In this document: positions 8,234 through 17,076 of the stretch, in pieces | How positions within the stretch are numbered: position 1 is the first letter of the stretch | How the letters are laid out: every line of letters starts with the position of its first letter | Assembly (NCBI GenBank): GCA_958296225.1 | Contig: OY282456.1 | Location: 3,348,001 to 3,412,000, forward strand | Direction of reading: 5' to 3' | DNA from: an uncultured Dehalococcoidia bacterium | Lineage (GTDB): Bacteria > Chloroflexota > Dehalococcoidia > Lucifugimonadales > UBA3495 | DNA length: 64,000 bases | Position numbers and translations under genes: made by a program | The notes under the pieces: model-generated | The model's database searches: none | The model's input: only the letters and a program-made list of their open reading frames with translations | What the model was told of the DNA's origin: nothing

Positions 8234-8653
8234 ATGCTAACCGACCAACAGCGCCAGTTCCTGGCCGGCAACCACAACGGCGCGCTAACCACCTTTCGCA
8301 GGAACGGCGCCGCGCAAATGAGCGTCGTAACCTGCGGCATCTACGGCGACGGAGTAGCCTTCACCACCACCGCCGACCGCGCCAAGCTGCGCAACCTGCG
8401 CCGCAACCCCCGCTGCACTATCCTGGTGGGCGCTAACGACTGGCGCGACTTCGTCGTACTGGAAGGCGAGGCCCGCCTGGTTGGCATTGAAAACGCCGGC
8501 GCCGACGAATACCGGGAAACCCTCCGCGATGTGTTCCGCACCGCCGCCGGCCAGGAGCATCCCAACTGGCCCGAATACGACCAGGCTATGCGGGATGACC
8601 GGCGTTATGCGGTGATAGTAACCCCGGCCAACGCTTACGGCCGCCAGTCCTAG
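8234..8653 (+). CDS. PPOX-class (F420-type) oxidoreductase
   Basis: Small split-barrel flavin/F420-binding protein of 139 residues, the usual length of F420-dependent PPOX proteins. The family pattern is visible: an N-terminal helix (LTDQQRQFLAG), strands with FTTTADRAKLRNLRRNP, then CTILV and VVLEGEARLV. Start ATG is behind AAGGAG. Such proteins reduce heterocycles or ketones with F420H2 or bind flavin; the substrate cannot be told. Its stop codon overlaps the stop of the converging glycosyltransferase gene. Confidence 0.85.
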   Translation: MLTDQQRQFLAGNHNGALTTFRRNGAAQMSVVTCGIYGDGVAFTTTADRAKLRNLRRNPRCTILVGANDWRDFVVLEGEARLVGIENAGADEYRETLRDVFRTAAGQEHPNWPEYDQAMRDDRRYAVIVTPANAYGRQS

Positions 8654-9774
8654 GGGCTGGCCTGGCGCCCGCCCGCCCGCCGCCGTTCCTGTGCCGCTTT
8701 GTGCAAGTCCTCGGCCACCCGGTCGTAGTGTTTCGAGCCGCGAAAGAATTCGCCCTGCCGTCTGGCGCCCGCGCACAGCCGCCGGTACAAGTCCGGGTCA
8801 TCAATCAGCCGTTGGATGGCGGCCTGCAGGCTGGCCGCGGAGCGCGGTTCTGCCAGCAGCCCATTTGCTTCGTGTTCTACGATTTCCGGTACGCCGCCAA
8901 TGGGGGTAGCCACAACCGGCACGCCGGACTGGAAAGCCTCAACAATGACGCCCGGATAGGTCTCACTGGGCATATAGCTGGGAAACAGCAGCAGGTCGTG
9001 CTCAGACAGGACCCGGGGCACATCCCCATGGTCCAGCACGCCGCCGTAGGTGGCCCGGGGATGTCCGTCAAACAGCGTCCAGTCCGTGTTGGGCATCCCC
9101 GGCCCGAACACCTGCAAGTGGCAGTCTGCCGGCAGCGCGCGGCAAGCTGCCAGCGCCTCGGCCAGTCCCTTCTCCATTCGCAGCTGGCCCATAAACAGCA
9201 GCCGGCGCATTTTATCCCTCCCCGGCCGGGCGGGGGGAAATTCCCTGGTATTGGGGAGCCAGCGGAAGTTGTCCGGGTTGCCGAAATCGGCGCCCAGCCG
9301 CCGCGTTTCCACATATACCAGCGCGGAGCGGAGGAACGTCCGCTCCATCAACCGGCGGCGGGCCGGCCCGTACCGCTGATAGCTTTGGCTCAAATGGCCC
9401 CCGAAAAACCGCAGCGCCAAAGGCCGGCGCAGCGCCCGGCACAGCAGCCAGATGATAGAGACCCCGACCAGCATTGAGTAGATTGAGTGGGCGGACGTGT
9501 TGAGGAATACCAGGTCGGCGCGCCGGCCCTGCCGCAGGATTCCCCGCAGCGTCCGCGCCAGGGTGCGGAACTCGTGCCACAGGATTTTACGGCGGGGCAG
9601 GTTGGGCCGGGGCCGCGCCGTATTGATCAGGTCAACGTCAAAGCCCCGCTGCTCCAGCTGGCGCGCCGTTTCCGCAAAAAGCACCCGCGCCCCGCCGATG
9701 ATTTCAGCGGTTCCCGGCGACGCGGGCGGCAGCGGGCCGATGAGCAGTATCCTGATACCGTTAGGCTCGGCCAA
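8650..9774 (-). CDS. Glycosyltransferase family 4 protein
   Basis: 374-residue GT-B glycosyltransferase, probably for a surface polysaccharide. The N-terminal half begins ILLIGPLPP and GGARVLFAETARQLEQRG. The C-terminal half has the family's sugar-nucleotide motifs: LLFMGQLRMEKGL, SETYPGVIVEAFQSG (the E-x7-E pattern), VVATPIGGVPEIV, and NGLLAEP. No other polysaccharide genes adjoin it. It converges on the PPOX gene with overlapping stops. Confidence 0.88.
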   Translation of the reverse strand: MAEPNGIRILLIGPLPPASPGTAEIIGGARVLFAETARQLEQRGFDVDLINTARPRPNLPRRKILWHEFRTLARTLRGILRQGRRADLVFLNTSAHSIYSMLVGVSIIWLLCRALRRPLALRFFGGHLSQSYQRYGPARRRLMERTFLRSALVYVETRRLGADFGNPDNFRWLPNTREFPPARPGRDKMRRLLFMGQLRMEKGLAEALAACRALPADCHLQVFGPGMPNTDWTLFDGHPRATYGGVLDHGDVPRVLSEHDLLLFPSYMPSETYPGVIVEAFQSGVPVVATPIGGVPEIVEHEANGLLAEPRSAASLQAAIQRLIDDPDLYRRLCAGARRQGEFFRGSKHYDRVAEDLHKAAQERRRAGGRQASP

Positions 9775-9842
9775 AGTACACTCATCTATGCCGGCAACCG
9801 CATTGGCGCGCCGCCACTCCCGGGCGCGACGGATTCCGTCGC

Positions 9843-12128
9843 TTAATCCGCCGCAATCCCCTCCGCACGCCGCAGCGATGCCACGTCAAAGGGAATATCC
9901 CCGTTCTCCCCCCGCAGCGCCGCCAGTACCCGTTCCCCCGACAGCGGCAGCTCTTTCACCCGCACGCCGACCGCGTCGTACACCGCGTTGGCAATGGCGG
10001 CCGGGGGGCCGAAGCCCGGCGGTTCGGCTACGGCCCGCGCGCCAAACGGCCCATCCGGCGCCGGCACGTTAATCAGCACGTCCTCAATTTCCGGCAGGTC
10101 AATGGCCAGCGGCATCAGGTAGGACGCAAAGGACGGGTTGCGTACTGCGCCGGTCTCCGGGTCGAACTGCTGGTCTTCCGTCAACGCGCGTCCGATGCCC
10201 TGCACCACGCCGCCGTCCAGCTGGCCTTCCACTGCCATGGGGTTGATGGCGGTGCCTACGTCCTGCGCCTGCACGTACCGGAGCACCTTTACTTGCCCGG
10301 TATCCCGGTCCACCTTGACCTCCGCCGCCTGCGCCGCGAATACCGGGGTGTAGGGCATACTGGAAAGCGACGCCGTGCCGATGATTGGGCCCCCGCGCGA
10401 GGTGATGCTGGCCGCGGCCAACTGTGTGAAGGTCAGCCCTTGCGGCGCATTGTCCAGCACGTACACCCGCCCGTCGTCGCAGCCCAGCGCGTCTTGCGGC
10501 ACGCCCAGCCGCTCGGCGGCCAGCGCCGTCAGCTTGTCCACCGTGGCGTCGGCCGCCCGTTTCACCGCCGTCCCCTGGCTGTACACGATGCGGCTGCCCC
10601 CCGACTGGCCCGTGTAGGGCGCCAGGTCGGTGTCCCGCTTGGCGACGATAACCTGCTCCATTCCGATGCCCAGAGCCTCCGCCGCAATAGCCGCCAGCGA
10701 CGTATCGCTGCCGGATATGTCCGTTGACCCGGTGAGCAGGCTCACCGTACCGTCGTCGTTCACGCTGATGGCCGCCGTGGAGGGGCCGCTGCCGCTGCGC
10801 CATTCGCACAGGGCCAGCCCCAGGCCGTGGCCGTCTTCCAACTGGCGGGGCCAGTCCATCTTTTCCTTGATGGCCGCCAGCGTCTCCATCAGGCCGTTGC
10901 TGGGCACCACGGCCCCGCTCACCGACACGTCGCCCTCCCGCAGCGCGTTCTTCACCCGCAGGTCGTAGGGGTCAATGCCCAGCTCGTGGGCAATGTGGTC
11001 CATGTGCGACTCCACGGCAAAAGTCATGTCGGCCACGCCGGAGGCGCGGTAAGAACCCACGTAAATCTTGTTGGTATAAACGCCGTAGGAACGCAGCCGG
11101 TAGTTCGGCACCCGATACGCGCCGATGCCGTGTCCGATGCCGGAGTTCGGCCCCGCGCCCAGGTACGCCCCCACGTCAAAGATGGTGTACGCCTCCCGCG
11201 CCGTAATCGTGCCGTCCCGCATCACGCCGGAGCGGATGTAGTTAGTTACCGGCAAGCGCGGGCCGTTCATCGTGAACACTTCTTCCCGCGTGTTGACCAG
11301 TTTCACCGGCCGCCCGGTCTTCATTGCCAGCAGAGCCGGGAACGCTTCAAACGTCAAACGCAGCTTGGCCCCAAATCCGCCGCCGAGTTCCATCGCCACT
11401 ACCCGGATGCGCGAAACCGGGATTTCCAGCACCGACGCCAGCCCGGCCCGTATCTGGTACGGCCCCTGCGTCGAGGCGTAAATCACCAGCCGGCCGTTGG
11501 GTTCCACGTCGGCCACGCAGGCCATCGGCTCCAAAAAGCCCTGGTTAATGCCCTGAGAACGATATACGTCCTCCACCACCACGTCGGCGTCCTGGAAAGC
11601 CTGCTCCACGTCGCCCCGGTCGGCGTCCAGCAGCGTGCTCACGTTGTGCCCCAGGGTGAACCCGTAGCCCTCGTAGTTCTCCAGCTCCGGATGCACCGTG
11701 GCCGCGCCGTCGCCCATGGCCGCCAGCGGATTCACCACCGACGGCAAATCCTCGTATTCCACCTCAATGAGTGCGATGGCTTCCTGCGCCGTCGCCTCAT
11801 CATCCGCCGCCACCGCCGCGATGGGCTCGCCCACGAAGTTCACCACCTCGCGCGGCATAATGTACCGGTCCCGCAACGCGCCGGAGCCATAGCGTAGGTC
11901 GGGGAAATCCGTGCCGGTGATTACGCACCGGACACCCGGCAGCGCCGCGGCTTTGCTGGTATCAATGCTGACGATACGGGCATGGTTGCGGGTACTCGGC
12001 AGCAGCTTGCCGGCCAGCATACCCGGCAGATACACGTCCGACGCATAGGTCGCCCGTCCGGTCACCTTGTCGTAGGCGTCAACCCGTGGGTAGTTTCTTT
12101 CCAGAACTTTGAACTGTGTCATTGTCAT
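9843..12128 (-). CDS. Molybdenum hydroxylase large (molybdopterin-binding) subunit
   Basis: Catalytic subunit of a xanthine dehydrogenase-family enzyme, 761 residues from the ATG at 12128. That start is preferred over an upstream one at 12209 because GGAGG lies 8 bases before it and it avoids overlap with the 2Fe-2S gene. The a/b hammerhead domain is at the N-terminus (RVDAYDKVTGRATYASDVYL). The cofactor loop is GGGFGAKL, and AEPPGFGPPAAIANAV near the C-terminus carries the expected catalytic Glu. The active-site loop reads GSYRASGV, not the AYRCSFR of form I CO dehydrogenase, so CO oxidation is unlikely. Substrate unknown. Confidence 0.9.
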   Translation of the reverse strand: MTMTQFKVLERNYPRVDAYDKVTGRATYASDVYLPGMLAGKLLPSTRNHARIVSIDTSKAAALPGVRCVITGTDFPDLRYGSGALRDRYIMPREVVNFVGEPIAAVAADDEATAQEAIALIEVEYEDLPSVVNPLAAMGDGAATVHPELENYEGYGFTLGHNVSTLLDADRGDVEQAFQDADVVVEDVYRSQGINQGFLEPMACVADVEPNGRLVIYASTQGPYQIRAGLASVLEIPVSRIRVVAMELGGGFGAKLRLTFEAFPALLAMKTGRPVKLVNTREEVFTMNGPRLPVTNYIRSGVMRDGTITAREAYTIFDVGAYLGAGPNSGIGHGIGAYRVPNYRLRSYGVYTNKIYVGSYRASGVADMTFAVESHMDHIAHELGIDPYDLRVKNALREGDVSVSGAVVPSNGLMETLAAIKEKMDWPRQLEDGHGLGLALCEWRSGSGPSTAAISVNDDGTVSLLTGSTDISGSDTSLAAIAAEALGIGMEQVIVAKRDTDLAPYTGQSGGSRIVYSQGTAVKRAADATVDKLTALAAERLGVPQDALGCDDGRVYVLDNAPQGLTFTQLAAASITSRGGPIIGTASLSSMPYTPVFAAQAAEVKVDRDTGQVKVLRYVQAQDVGTAINPMAVEGQLDGGVVQGIGRALTEDQQFDPETGAVRNPSFASYLMPLAIDLPEIEDVLINVPAPDGPFGARAVAEPPGFGPPAAIANAVYDAVGVRVKELPLSGERVLAALRGENGDIPFDVASLRRAEGIAAD

Positions 12129-12162
12129 TTCAAGCGCCTCCGTTGCCGCCGTCATTCCCCAA

Positions 12163-12639
12163 CTAGCCGGCGTTTCGCATTTCCTCAGCCGCGGCCATAA
12201 TCGCCTCAATCACGCGGGAGTATCCCGTGCAACGACACAGGTTGCCGCCGATGGCGAACCGCACGTCCTCTTCGGTAGGAGCGGGGTTCTCCTGCAAAAA
12301 CCCGGTGGCCGACATTATCAGCCCGGGGATGCAGAAACCGCATTGCAGCCCGCCGTGTTCCACAAACGCGCGCTGCACCGGGCTCAAGCCGCTAATCCCG
12401 GCCAATCCCTCAATGGTAGTAATCGCGGCGTCGTGGGCGCTGTGGGCCAGCACCAGGCACGACGTAACGGGCTTGCCGTCCATCAGCACCGTGCAGGCTC
12501 CGCAGTCGCCTTCGTCGCATCCCTTTTTGGCGCCGGTCAGCTGGGCGTCGTCGCGCAGGCAGTCCAGCAGTGAGTAGTACGGCTCCACCAGCATTTGGCG
12601 GTTTTCGCCGTTGATGAGCAAAAGAAGTGGCTGTTTCAT
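12163..12639 (-). CDS. Molybdenum hydroxylase small (2Fe-2S) subunit
   Basis: Electron-transfer subunit carrying two [2Fe-2S] clusters, 158 residues. The plant-ferredoxin-type cluster ligands are in GCDEGDCGACTV with a fourth Cys in PVTSC; the second cluster uses CGFC and CRC. ATG at 12639 has GAGG 8 bases upstream. A GTG at 12663 in the same frame would overlap the FAD-subunit gene by 7 bases and is less likely. It sits between the FAD and molybdopterin subunits in one operon. Confidence 0.93.
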   Translation of the reverse strand: MKQPLLLLINGENRQMLVEPYYSLLDCLRDDAQLTGAKKGCDEGDCGACTVLMDGKPVTSCLVLAHSAHDAAITTIEGLAGISGLSPVQRAFVEHGGLQCGFCIPGLIMSATGFLQENPAPTEEDVRFAIGGNLCRCTGYSRVIEAIMAAAEEMRNAG

Positions 12640-12656
12640 TACGTCAACCTCAATAG

Positions 12657-13577
12657 CTACCACGCAGTTTGCACCGCGAGCCGCCGGATGTCATTGAAAG
12701 ATGCGCCGTCGCCGCCCGCCGTCGCCACGGCGTGGCGCAGCGTGCGTTCCGTCAAAACCCGCACCATCTCCCGGCGATACTCGGCTCCGCTCCGCACGTC
12801 GGCGATGGGACTGGACGCCGCGGCCGCGGACTGGGCCGCCGCAACGATGGCATCGTCGGTGGGTGTTTGACCGGTCAGTCCATCTTCGGCCGCCCGCGCC
12901 CGCAGCGGCGCCGGAGCTACCGCCCCCAACGCGATGCGAACCGAGGCGCAGGTACCGTCCGCCGCCAGGCTGACCACCGCGGCCACGCCGGCCGCCGATA
13001 TGTCCATTGCCCCCCGGGGGCTGTGCTTGATGTAGAGGCCGCCGGTATTGGGCAGCGGCGGCGGCAGACGCAGTTCCGTCAAGATTTCGCCGGCGGCCAA
13101 CGCAGTTTGCCCCGGCCCCACGAAAACTTCGTGCAACGGCAGCCACCGCTCGCCGCCGGCGCCGGCGATGCGGCATTGCGTGTCATAAGCCAGCAGCGCC
13201 GGCAGCGTGTCCCCGGCCGGCGATGCGTTGCATACGTTCCCCACGACGGTAGCCAGATTGCGAACCTGCACCCCGGCAAAGGCCGTCGCTCCGGCGGCCA
13301 GCGCGGGATAACGGCGGCGAACGTCGTCATCCTGCTCAATATCCTGAACCGTAACCATTGCCCCCAAAGAGAGGCCATCATCGTCATTCCAGCTGATGCC
13401 GTCCAGTCCGGGCACGTGCTGCATACATACGACGGTATCAGGCCGCCATGCGCCGGTACGCCACCGCACCAGAAAGTCCGTGCTGCCCGCCACCACACGC
13501 GCCCGGTCTCCGTGTTCGGACAGCATCCCGAGCGCTTCGTCCAAAGAATGCGGCTCCAGGTAATCAAAACGAGCCAT
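12657..13577 (-). CDS. Molybdenum hydroxylase medium (FAD-binding) subunit
   Basis: 306-residue FAD subunit of the same three-subunit enzyme. FAD-binding motifs are ARVVAGSTDFLVRWR (the usual AGGTDL region) and ATVVGNVCNASPAGD (the usual GGN.a.a.PagD loop). The C-terminal CO_deh_flav_C-like domain follows. Gene order FAD, 2Fe-2S, Mo is the common bacterial one. No maturation (CoxD- or XdhC-like) gene is nearby, although such genes often accompany these operons. Confidence 0.92.
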   Translation of the reverse strand: MARFDYLEPHSLDEALGMLSEHGDRARVVAGSTDFLVRWRTGAWRPDTVVCMQHVPGLDGISWNDDDGLSLGAMVTVQDIEQDDDVRRRYPALAAGATAFAGVQVRNLATVVGNVCNASPAGDTLPALLAYDTQCRIAGAGGERWLPLHEVFVGPGQTALAAGEILTELRLPPPLPNTGGLYIKHSPRGAMDISAAGVAAVVSLAADGTCASVRIALGAVAPAPLRARAAEDGLTGQTPTDDAIVAAAQSAAAASSPIADVRSGAEYRREMVRVLTERTLRHAVATAGGDGASFNDIRRLAVQTAW

Positions 13578-13879
13578 TTGTTAAGCCCTCCACCGCCGGC
13601 GTCAATGGATAAACGGGGAAGCCAACGGCAACCCCCGCTTATACGCCGGCCTCTGCCGATTATATTGCCCGCCGCACAGCAGGGGCAACCCTCGCGGGCA
13701 ACCCAGGCCGGGCCGGTGCCAAGTCAACGACGCTGCCCTTGCCGTTCCTGGATTCCCGCTTTTTCGGGAGTGGCGAGAGTGAAACCGCCGGCAACGAAAC
13801 GCTGCCGGCGGCCCCTGCAATCAGCCGGGGAGCAGTCCCCCAATTCTGAACATCCCCGTGATAGGGAAGCGCGCCGCGA
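13578..13879. other. Intergenic region with REP-like palindrome
   Basis: About 300 bases between two minus-strand genes hold no credible gene. Near 13750-13770 is ATTCCCGCTTTTTCGGGAG, the core of a widely scattered bacterial repeat that translates as HSRKSGNP; an apparent 72-codon minus-strand ORF (13602-13820) is made from it. No promoter was found that I would defend. Confidence 0.5.
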
Positions 13880-14707
13880 TTACTCTACGCCGTAGTCGCT
13901 GATGGGATAGCTGATGATGGTTACGTTAAGCTCGCGGGCGGCAACATCCATTGCCTCCGGCCATTCGTGGTGCGTAACCAGGTAGGCGTCCGTAGCCACT
14001 CCGGCAATGCGCCCAATCAGTTCCGCCCGCCGTGCCGCAGTTTCCAGGTCCTGACGGTTGAAGGTGATTGAAGCCTCAGCAACCGCCAACGTTACGGTCT
14101 CATCGCCATCCTCCCGGCCCCGGGCGATAATATCGCAGTTGTAGCCGTCGATGAGCTCGGCCCGGCTAATCTGCCCGGCGTGCCGCGCCTCGACCAGCAA
14201 AGCGTTGATGCGCTCCCGGTCGGCCAGCACGGCGCGGTCCATAAAGCCGTCCAGAATGGCAACAATCTGCCTGGCGCACTGGTCCTCATAGGAATTCCCC
14301 AAAAGACGGCCCACGTGCCCCTGGAGAACCCGTACCGACCGCTCAAGCGCGGGAATGCACTCTATGGCCTTCTCAATCGCGGGAATGCGCTCTATGGCCT
14401 TCTCAATCGCCGGAATACGCTGGACGGCTTCCTCAATCGCGGGAATGCGCTGGACGGCCTCCTCAATCGCGGGAATGCGCTGGACGGCCTCCTCAACCAC
14501 GCCGAGCCGTTCCAAAATCAGCTTGATGTTGTCGGAGTTCTCCCGCACCATCGCCACCAGGTTCGGGAAGTCGTCCGCCAGCAGGAAACGCATCAGCGGC
14601 TCCCTGATTCGTGGATGCTGGACGATTTCCAGCACCATCTGCCGCACCAGCGCCGCCTCTTGCGGAATCAGGTCGGTAATATCCGGCGTGCTCATCATCT
14701 GCTCCAA
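13880..14707 (-). CDS. Coiled-coil repeat protein with PD-(D/E)XK-like C-terminal domain
   Basis: 275 residues, not assigned to a named family. After a helical N-terminus come about five copies of a 10-residue repeat (consensus IPAIEEAVQR), encoded by a 30-bp tandem DNA repeat around 14345-14495. Then comes an alpha/beta domain resembling DUF3782-type nuclease folds: NSYEDQCARQIVAIL, ELIDGYNCDIIARG (candidate metal-binding Asp), VAEASITF, and DLETAARRAELI. Where active nucleases have E-x-K this has E-A-S, so the catalytic lysine is missing. A cytoplasmic DNA-binding or scaffold role is possible but unproven. Confidence 0.6.
   Translation of the reverse strand: MEQMMSTPDITDLIPQEAALVRQMVLEIVQHPRIREPLMRFLLADDFPNLVAMVRENSDNIKLILERLGVVEEAVQRIPAIEEAVQRIPAIEEAVQRIPAIEKAIERIPAIEKAIECIPALERSVRVLQGHVGRLLGNSYEDQCARQIVAILDGFMDRAVLADRERINALLVEARHAGQISRAELIDGYNCDIIARGREDGDETVTLAVAEASITFNRQDLETAARRAELIGRIAGVATDAYLVTHHEWPEAMDVAARELNVTIISYPISDYGVE
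14340..14500 (-). repeat. 30-bp in-frame tandem repeat
   Basis: About five 30-bp units with the plus-strand core CCTCAATCGCGGGAATGCG lie inside the coiled-coil gene. The units near 14400-14490 are almost identical and the outer ones are diverged. Whole-codon unit length keeps the frame, so copy number could change without breaking the protein. Confidence 0.85.
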
Positions 14708-14862
14708 AACGGCAACCGCCGCTACTGCTAATCATATCACGCCCGGTCAGAGTCTAAAATCCGGCCGGCGCTACTTCAGGTCTGCTGGCGGGCATATCCA
14801 AGTGGGAGCCGGGGGCAGGTTTGCCACTTGCCCCCGTTCAATCCGAAACCGGCTAGCCGCGA

Positions 14863-16947
14863 TTACCGGCTGCTGCCAGCGTAGGGCTGTATGAGTACCC
14901 GCAGCGTCCCGTCGTTCTCTTTGCGTTGGGTGAGCAGCCGGTGGCCGGCCTGTTCGGCCCAATAAACCACGTCGTAGATGTTGAGCGCATCGTGCAGGAT
15001 GGCCTCGATGAACGATGTGCGGTCGTAATCCATCTGCCGGCTCAAGGCGGCGATGACGCCGGCGCAGTTCTTGCCGCGACCGTCAATCACCTTCCATCCG
15101 CTGCCGTTGTTGTGGCCGTTGCCGCCGGTAACGGCGCCCACCGGCGCGCGCACGTCGATTTGCCCAGACTTTCGCAAGTCCAGCTGTTCCTTGAAATACG
15201 CCACCGCTTCCCAGGCTACCGCCCGGTCGCGTTCGCCGCTGGAGCAGACCGCCCCGCGCACGCCCACGATGTCGGGGTTGATACGGGCCAGCTTGTCTAG
15301 GTTTTCCAGCTTCAGGTGCCCGCTCAGGGCCGTGCTCAGCCCGGCCTGCTTGGCCTCCATCACCATATCGCGGAGCATAGCTTCCGGGATAAAGTCAAAC
15401 AGATTGCGCCCGTCTTTGGTCAGGGTGTCAATCAGGAACCCGTCGCACTCGCCCTCCCTGGCCAGTTGCACCATCAGGTGCGGGTCCAGGCCGCCGTCAA
15501 AGAGCAGGTTGTCGGCAAACAGCGAACCGATGAGCTTGGTATCCGAGTTGCCGATGGCGGCGCGGGATTCTTGCAATACTTCCCGAGCCGTGGCATAGTC
15601 CGAAACCCGGAACCCGACTTTCACCGACGTAGCGTCCAGCAGCGTCGCCGCGTGTACCGCCATCGCCACCGTTCCGGGCTGGTTCGGCACCACGCCCAGC
15701 GTTACGCTGACGTGCTTGTGCGCCGGGATGCGCTCCCGCACTTCCCGAACCAGATTCGGATGGCCGGAACCTACCAGCGCTTCCTGCAAGTTCTTGATGT
15801 CAATGATGTCGGCGCCGCCCCGGTCGGCTTCCAGCGCTTCGGCCATGTTCTGCACGCTGACCAGCAGCATCATGCCCGACTCGTTGAGTCCGCTTCGACC
15901 GTCCCGCGCTGCGTTGCCATTGAGCCAGGGCGCGTGCGCCCGGCCGTGAATCACTTCTCGCGTCGGGGTTGGAGCCGCCGCGCGGGGCAGCAGGGGTTCC
16001 AGTTCCCGCCACAGCTCGCTCTTTTCTTCGGCAGTCAGGTCATTCAGTGGCGCGCGCACGCTGCCGCCGGCCATACCCATCAGCTCGCCCCACGCCTTGC
16101 ACATCGCCACGGGCAGGGCGCCGTTGGTCTTCTGCATTGTGCCGCCCCACCACTTGTCGGACAGCGCTTTGATGTCCTTCAAGTGCCGGTTGTAAAACTC
16201 CATATCGTGATTGCCGGCGGTGGCCTGGTCAATGAACTGGACGTAGTAATTGTGTTCCGGGGTGTCAAAACGCCAGTCCGAAGTGTTGGCGAACATTACC
16301 TGCTGGCGGAACCCCAGCTCTTTCGCCTTGTGGAATATCCACTCGTCCGGCGTGCTGATGACGGCGTCCTTGCCAATCGTCAGGTGCGTCTCAATGGAAA
16401 TCTGCTGGTTGAAACTGGCTTCCTTGACGCCGACGACGTTGGGGATGGCGCAGAGCCGCTTCAGCCCCGGCGGGCTGATGGTGATGCCAAATTGCGGGGA
16501 GTTGTAAAACATCATCGCCAGGTCGGTGCTGTCCGCGACCTGCCGCACGAAATCGACTACCTGCTCCTCGGTTTTGGTGACCATATAGGACGGCGCGATG
16601 ATGAGGAGGTCAAACCCCCGCTGCTGGGCGTGTTGGGCTAGGGCGATACTTTCGTGCAACGACGTGTCGGTTACGTGGGCGCCAATCAGCCAGCGGCCCG
16701 CCGCCTCGTCGGCCACGGTGTCCATCACCAGCCGCCGCTCCGATTCGGTGAGACTCCAGAACTCGCCCATGTTCCAAGTGCAGCCGCCGCCGCGCACGCC
16801 CAGGCTCCGCACGTGGCGGACATTGCGGCGCAAGCCCTCAGTATCCACCTGATTATCGGGGGTGAACGGCGTTACCAGGGTCGTCCACTGGCCTTTGAGA
16901 GTTTGCCAGGCCCATTCCTGCGCCTCGTGCTTGCGGTAACCGGCCAT
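14863..16947 (-). CDS. Three-domain fusion: DapA-family aldolase / MfnB-like / TusA-like
   Basis: 694 residues from ATG 16947, which has GGAGG 9 bases upstream; an upstream in-frame start at 17073 lacks support. Residues 1-330 are a dihydrodipicolinate synthase/N-acetylneuraminate lyase barrel with Tyr in MFYNSP (about 146) and Schiff-base Lys in VGVKEASF (about 175). Residues 359-590 resemble MfnB, the (5-formylfuran-3-yl)methyl phosphate synthase of methanofuran synthesis: GGADIIDIKN and TSVKVGF place lysines 58 residues apart, as for K27 and K85 of MfnB, and LIDTLTKDG keeps the D-x3-K pair. Residues 618-690 look like TusA/SirA (KVIDGRGKNCAG, YDVVYWAEQAGHRLL), with the key Cys at about 628 but CAGV in place of CPxP. 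The pathway is unknown. Confidence 0.8.
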   Translation of the reverse strand: MAGYRKHEAQEWAWQTLKGQWTTLVTPFTPDNQVDTEGLRRNVRHVRSLGVRGGGCTWNMGEFWSLTESERRLVMDTVADEAAGRWLIGAHVTDTSLHESIALAQHAQQRGFDLLIIAPSYMVTKTEEQVVDFVRQVADSTDLAMMFYNSPQFGITISPPGLKRLCAIPNVVGVKEASFNQQISIETHLTIGKDAVISTPDEWIFHKAKELGFRQQVMFANTSDWRFDTPEHNYYVQFIDQATAGNHDMEFYNRHLKDIKALSDKWWGGTMQKTNGALPVAMCKAWGELMGMAGGSVRAPLNDLTAEEKSELWRELEPLLPRAAAPTPTREVIHGRAHAPWLNGNAARDGRSGLNESGMMLLVSVQNMAEALEADRGGADIIDIKNLQEALVGSGHPNLVREVRERIPAHKHVSVTLGVVPNQPGTVAMAVHAATLLDATSVKVGFRVSDYATAREVLQESRAAIGNSDTKLIGSLFADNLLFDGGLDPHLMVQLAREGECDGFLIDTLTKDGRNLFDFIPEAMLRDMVMEAKQAGLSTALSGHLKLENLDKLARINPDIVGVRGAVCSSGERDRAVAWEAVAYFKEQLDLRKSGQIDVRAPVGAVTGGNGHNNGSGWKVIDGRGKNCAGVIAALSRQMDYDRTSFIEAILHDALNIYDVVYWAEQAGHRLLTQRKENDGTLRVLIQPYAGSSR

Positions 16948-17076
16948 AGTAGTCAGCCTCCGGGGGTAGTGGTCATAGGTCAGCGCCAACCGGCGCGGCA
17001 GGGCCGGCGATAATAGCCGGCATCCGGCAATTTTGGTAGCCGCTAGTGTACGGGGCAGCCCGCCCGCCGTCAATAA

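Noticed and set aside
9843-12128. The large Mo-hydroxylase subunit as CO dehydrogenase CoxL.
   Set aside because: The active-site loop lacks AYRCSFR, and no cox accessory genes are present.
13602-13820. A 72-codon minus-strand ORF with HSRKSGNP.
   Set aside because: It is the translation of a common intergenic repeat and has no ribosome-binding site.
14340-14500. Regular 30-bp repeats considered as a CRISPR array.
   Set aside because: The units are contiguous without spacers and encode a protein repeat; no cas genes are present.
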